A stretch of DNA of 64,000 bases, taken from an uncultured bacterium (GTDB taxonomy: Bacteria; Hydrogenedentota; Hydrogenedentia; Hydrogenedentales; Hydrogenedentaceae). Position 1 is the stretch's first letter. Each line of letters opens with the position of its first letter. The stretch is taken from NCBI GenBank assembly GCA_938014335.1, contig CALLRP010000008.1, forward strand, positions 1 to 64,000, in the 5' to 3' direction. Under the pieces are notes generated by a model that ran no database searches, was not told the DNA's origin, and saw nothing but the letters and a program-made list of their open reading frames with translations. A program made the translations under genes and the position numbers. Below are positions 63,258 through 64,000 of this stretch, piece by piece.

Positions 63258-63480
63258 ACATACAGCCTCACTAAATTGTGATTTAATAAGAATAGGTTAC
63301 TTTGTATCTGGCTAATATTATATTAAAAAAACATATGAATATGAAATGGAACAAGGAGATTCAATAAAAATTTTTCAGAATCCAGACTTCCTTGTATAAA
63401 ACGAAATTTTATATGCAAAAATATAAAGTATAATTTTTTTCTTTTCGAGTCCGATGAAGAGATATATTTAAAAACTTATG

Positions 63481-64000
63481 TTAGATAAAATTTAACTTCT
63501 GAAGGACTTGCTCTAATCGTTTATACGGAGGTTCACTCATAGGGACAAGAGGAAGTCGGAGGACATTTTTAATCATGCCCATTCGCGCCAAGCCGGCTTT
63601 TACAGGCATAGGATTGGTTTCATAGAATAGGGCTTTAAATAGGGGCATAAGCCGGTAATGAATTTTTCTCGCTTCTGAAAAATTTCCTTGCAGGGCTAAT
63701 GTACACATCCGAGCTACATCGGCGGGTGCAATGTTCGCCGCAACCGAGATCACTCCTGTTGCCCCAATAGACATCATAGGTAATGTTAAACTGTCGTCCC
63801 CTGACAAAACAGTTATATCACATAAAGAAAGGATTTGTGATACCTGGTCAACACTACCACATGCTTCTTTTATACACACGATATTCGGAAGTTTATTAAG
63901 TTCGGCTATGGTATCCGGTTCTAATTTGATACCTGTTCTACTTGGAACATTGTATAAAACAATAGGAATATCTACTTCCTTTGCAATTTTCGTATAGTGA
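63481..64000 (-). CDS. dapA: 4-hydroxy-tetrahydrodipicolinate synthase (5' end beyond window)
   Basis: DapA condenses pyruvate with aspartate semialdehyde in lysine/diaminopimelate synthesis. The frame is open to the right edge of the window, so the ATG at 63879 is internal: residues before it read 'HYTKIAKEVDIPIVLYNVPS' and include the catalytic Tyr ('VLYNVPSRTG'). The Schiff-base Lys is in 'NIVCIKEACGSV', and 'ALQGNFSEARKIHYRLMPLF' and 'VKAGLARMGM' are standard C-terminal motifs. About 172 of roughly 290 residues are present. The 223 bp downstream of its stop precede the small membrane protein. Confidence 0.9.
   Translation of the reverse strand, partial: HYTKIAKEVDIPIVLYNVPSRTGIKLEPDTIAELNKLPNIVCIKEACGSVDQVSQILSLCDITVLSGDDSLTLPMMSIGATGVISVAANIAPADVARMCTLALQGNFSEARKIHYRLMPLFKALFYETNPMPVKAGLARMGMIKNVLRLPLVPMSEPPYKRLEQVLQKLNFI

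Noticed and set aside
63481-63879. Complete 132-residue protein starting at ATG 63879
   Set aside because: The frame continues to the window edge with conserved DapA sequence, so that ATG is internal and the gene is partial.

Overview
The window is AT-rich bacterial chromosome with densely packed, mostly short-gapped genes on both strands. I read it as an uncultured member of Candidatus Hydrogenedentota (Hydrogenedens-like). The basis is three very large secreted proteins that end in a Glu-Gly ('EGEG') spacer followed by two dockerin-like 'ELLRVIQFFN' repeats, plus DUF2961/GH172, ceramidase-like, PhoD-like and heparinase-like enzymes. This is inference from family memory; a Lentisphaerota, Planctomycetota or Verrucomicrobiota relative is the alternative.

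Layout. 1-6.9 kb: a 5'-truncated GT-C membrane glycosyltransferase fused to TPRs, a secreted GH5-like glycosidase overlapping an MFS transporter, and a cNMP-binding protein. 7-15.1 kb (minus): two giant secreted proteins, an SGNH-esterase/P-domain protein and an InlB-repeat/PASTA protein, both with EG spacer and dockerin-like ends. 15.2-21.7 kb: secreted TIM-barrel glycosidase, PilZ protein, NAD kinase, Zn-ribbon/TPR protein, crotonase. 21.8-26.3 kb: a ceramidase-C45 acyltransferase fusion, a membrane-anchored unknown and a small unknown. 26.6-30 kb (minus): a third EG/dockerin-like protein with PASTA, CHRD and DUF4397-like domains, ended by a clear rho-independent terminator. 30.1-39.2 kb: PhoD phosphatase, a secreted TPR protein, a second GT-C enzyme, an AAA_14/DUF4143 ATPase bracketed by structured terminal inverted repeats, an SDR oxidoreductase and GH172. 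39.2-49 kb (mostly minus): unknowns, a degenerate J-domain protein, cimA, apgM, msrB (+), and wecB-wecC-argH. 49.2-58.5 kb: heparinase-like, O-antigen ligase/polymerase with TPRs, TPR protein, TIGR04073-like protein, HMGL-like aldolase, rarA, thioredoxin-like protein. 58.6-64 kb (minus): xerC-topA-smg-like block, a membrane protein, and dapA cut by the window end.

How it fits together. Amino-acid biosynthesis (cimA, argH, dapA), glycolysis (apgM) and DNA maintenance (topA, xerC, rarA) are ordinary. The distinctive part is the surface layer: N-acetylmannosaminuronate precursor genes (wecB, wecC) face a polysaccharide polymerase/lyase operon, two GT-C glycosyltransferases lie elsewhere, and several secreted hydrolases and three dockerin-like surface proteins suggest a cell that builds and degrades complex glycans. 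No tRNA, rRNA, CRISPR array or recognisable transposase was seen. The most unusual local structure is the 1.39 kb ATPase unit at 35,787-37,179, with matching 40-bp inverted ends.
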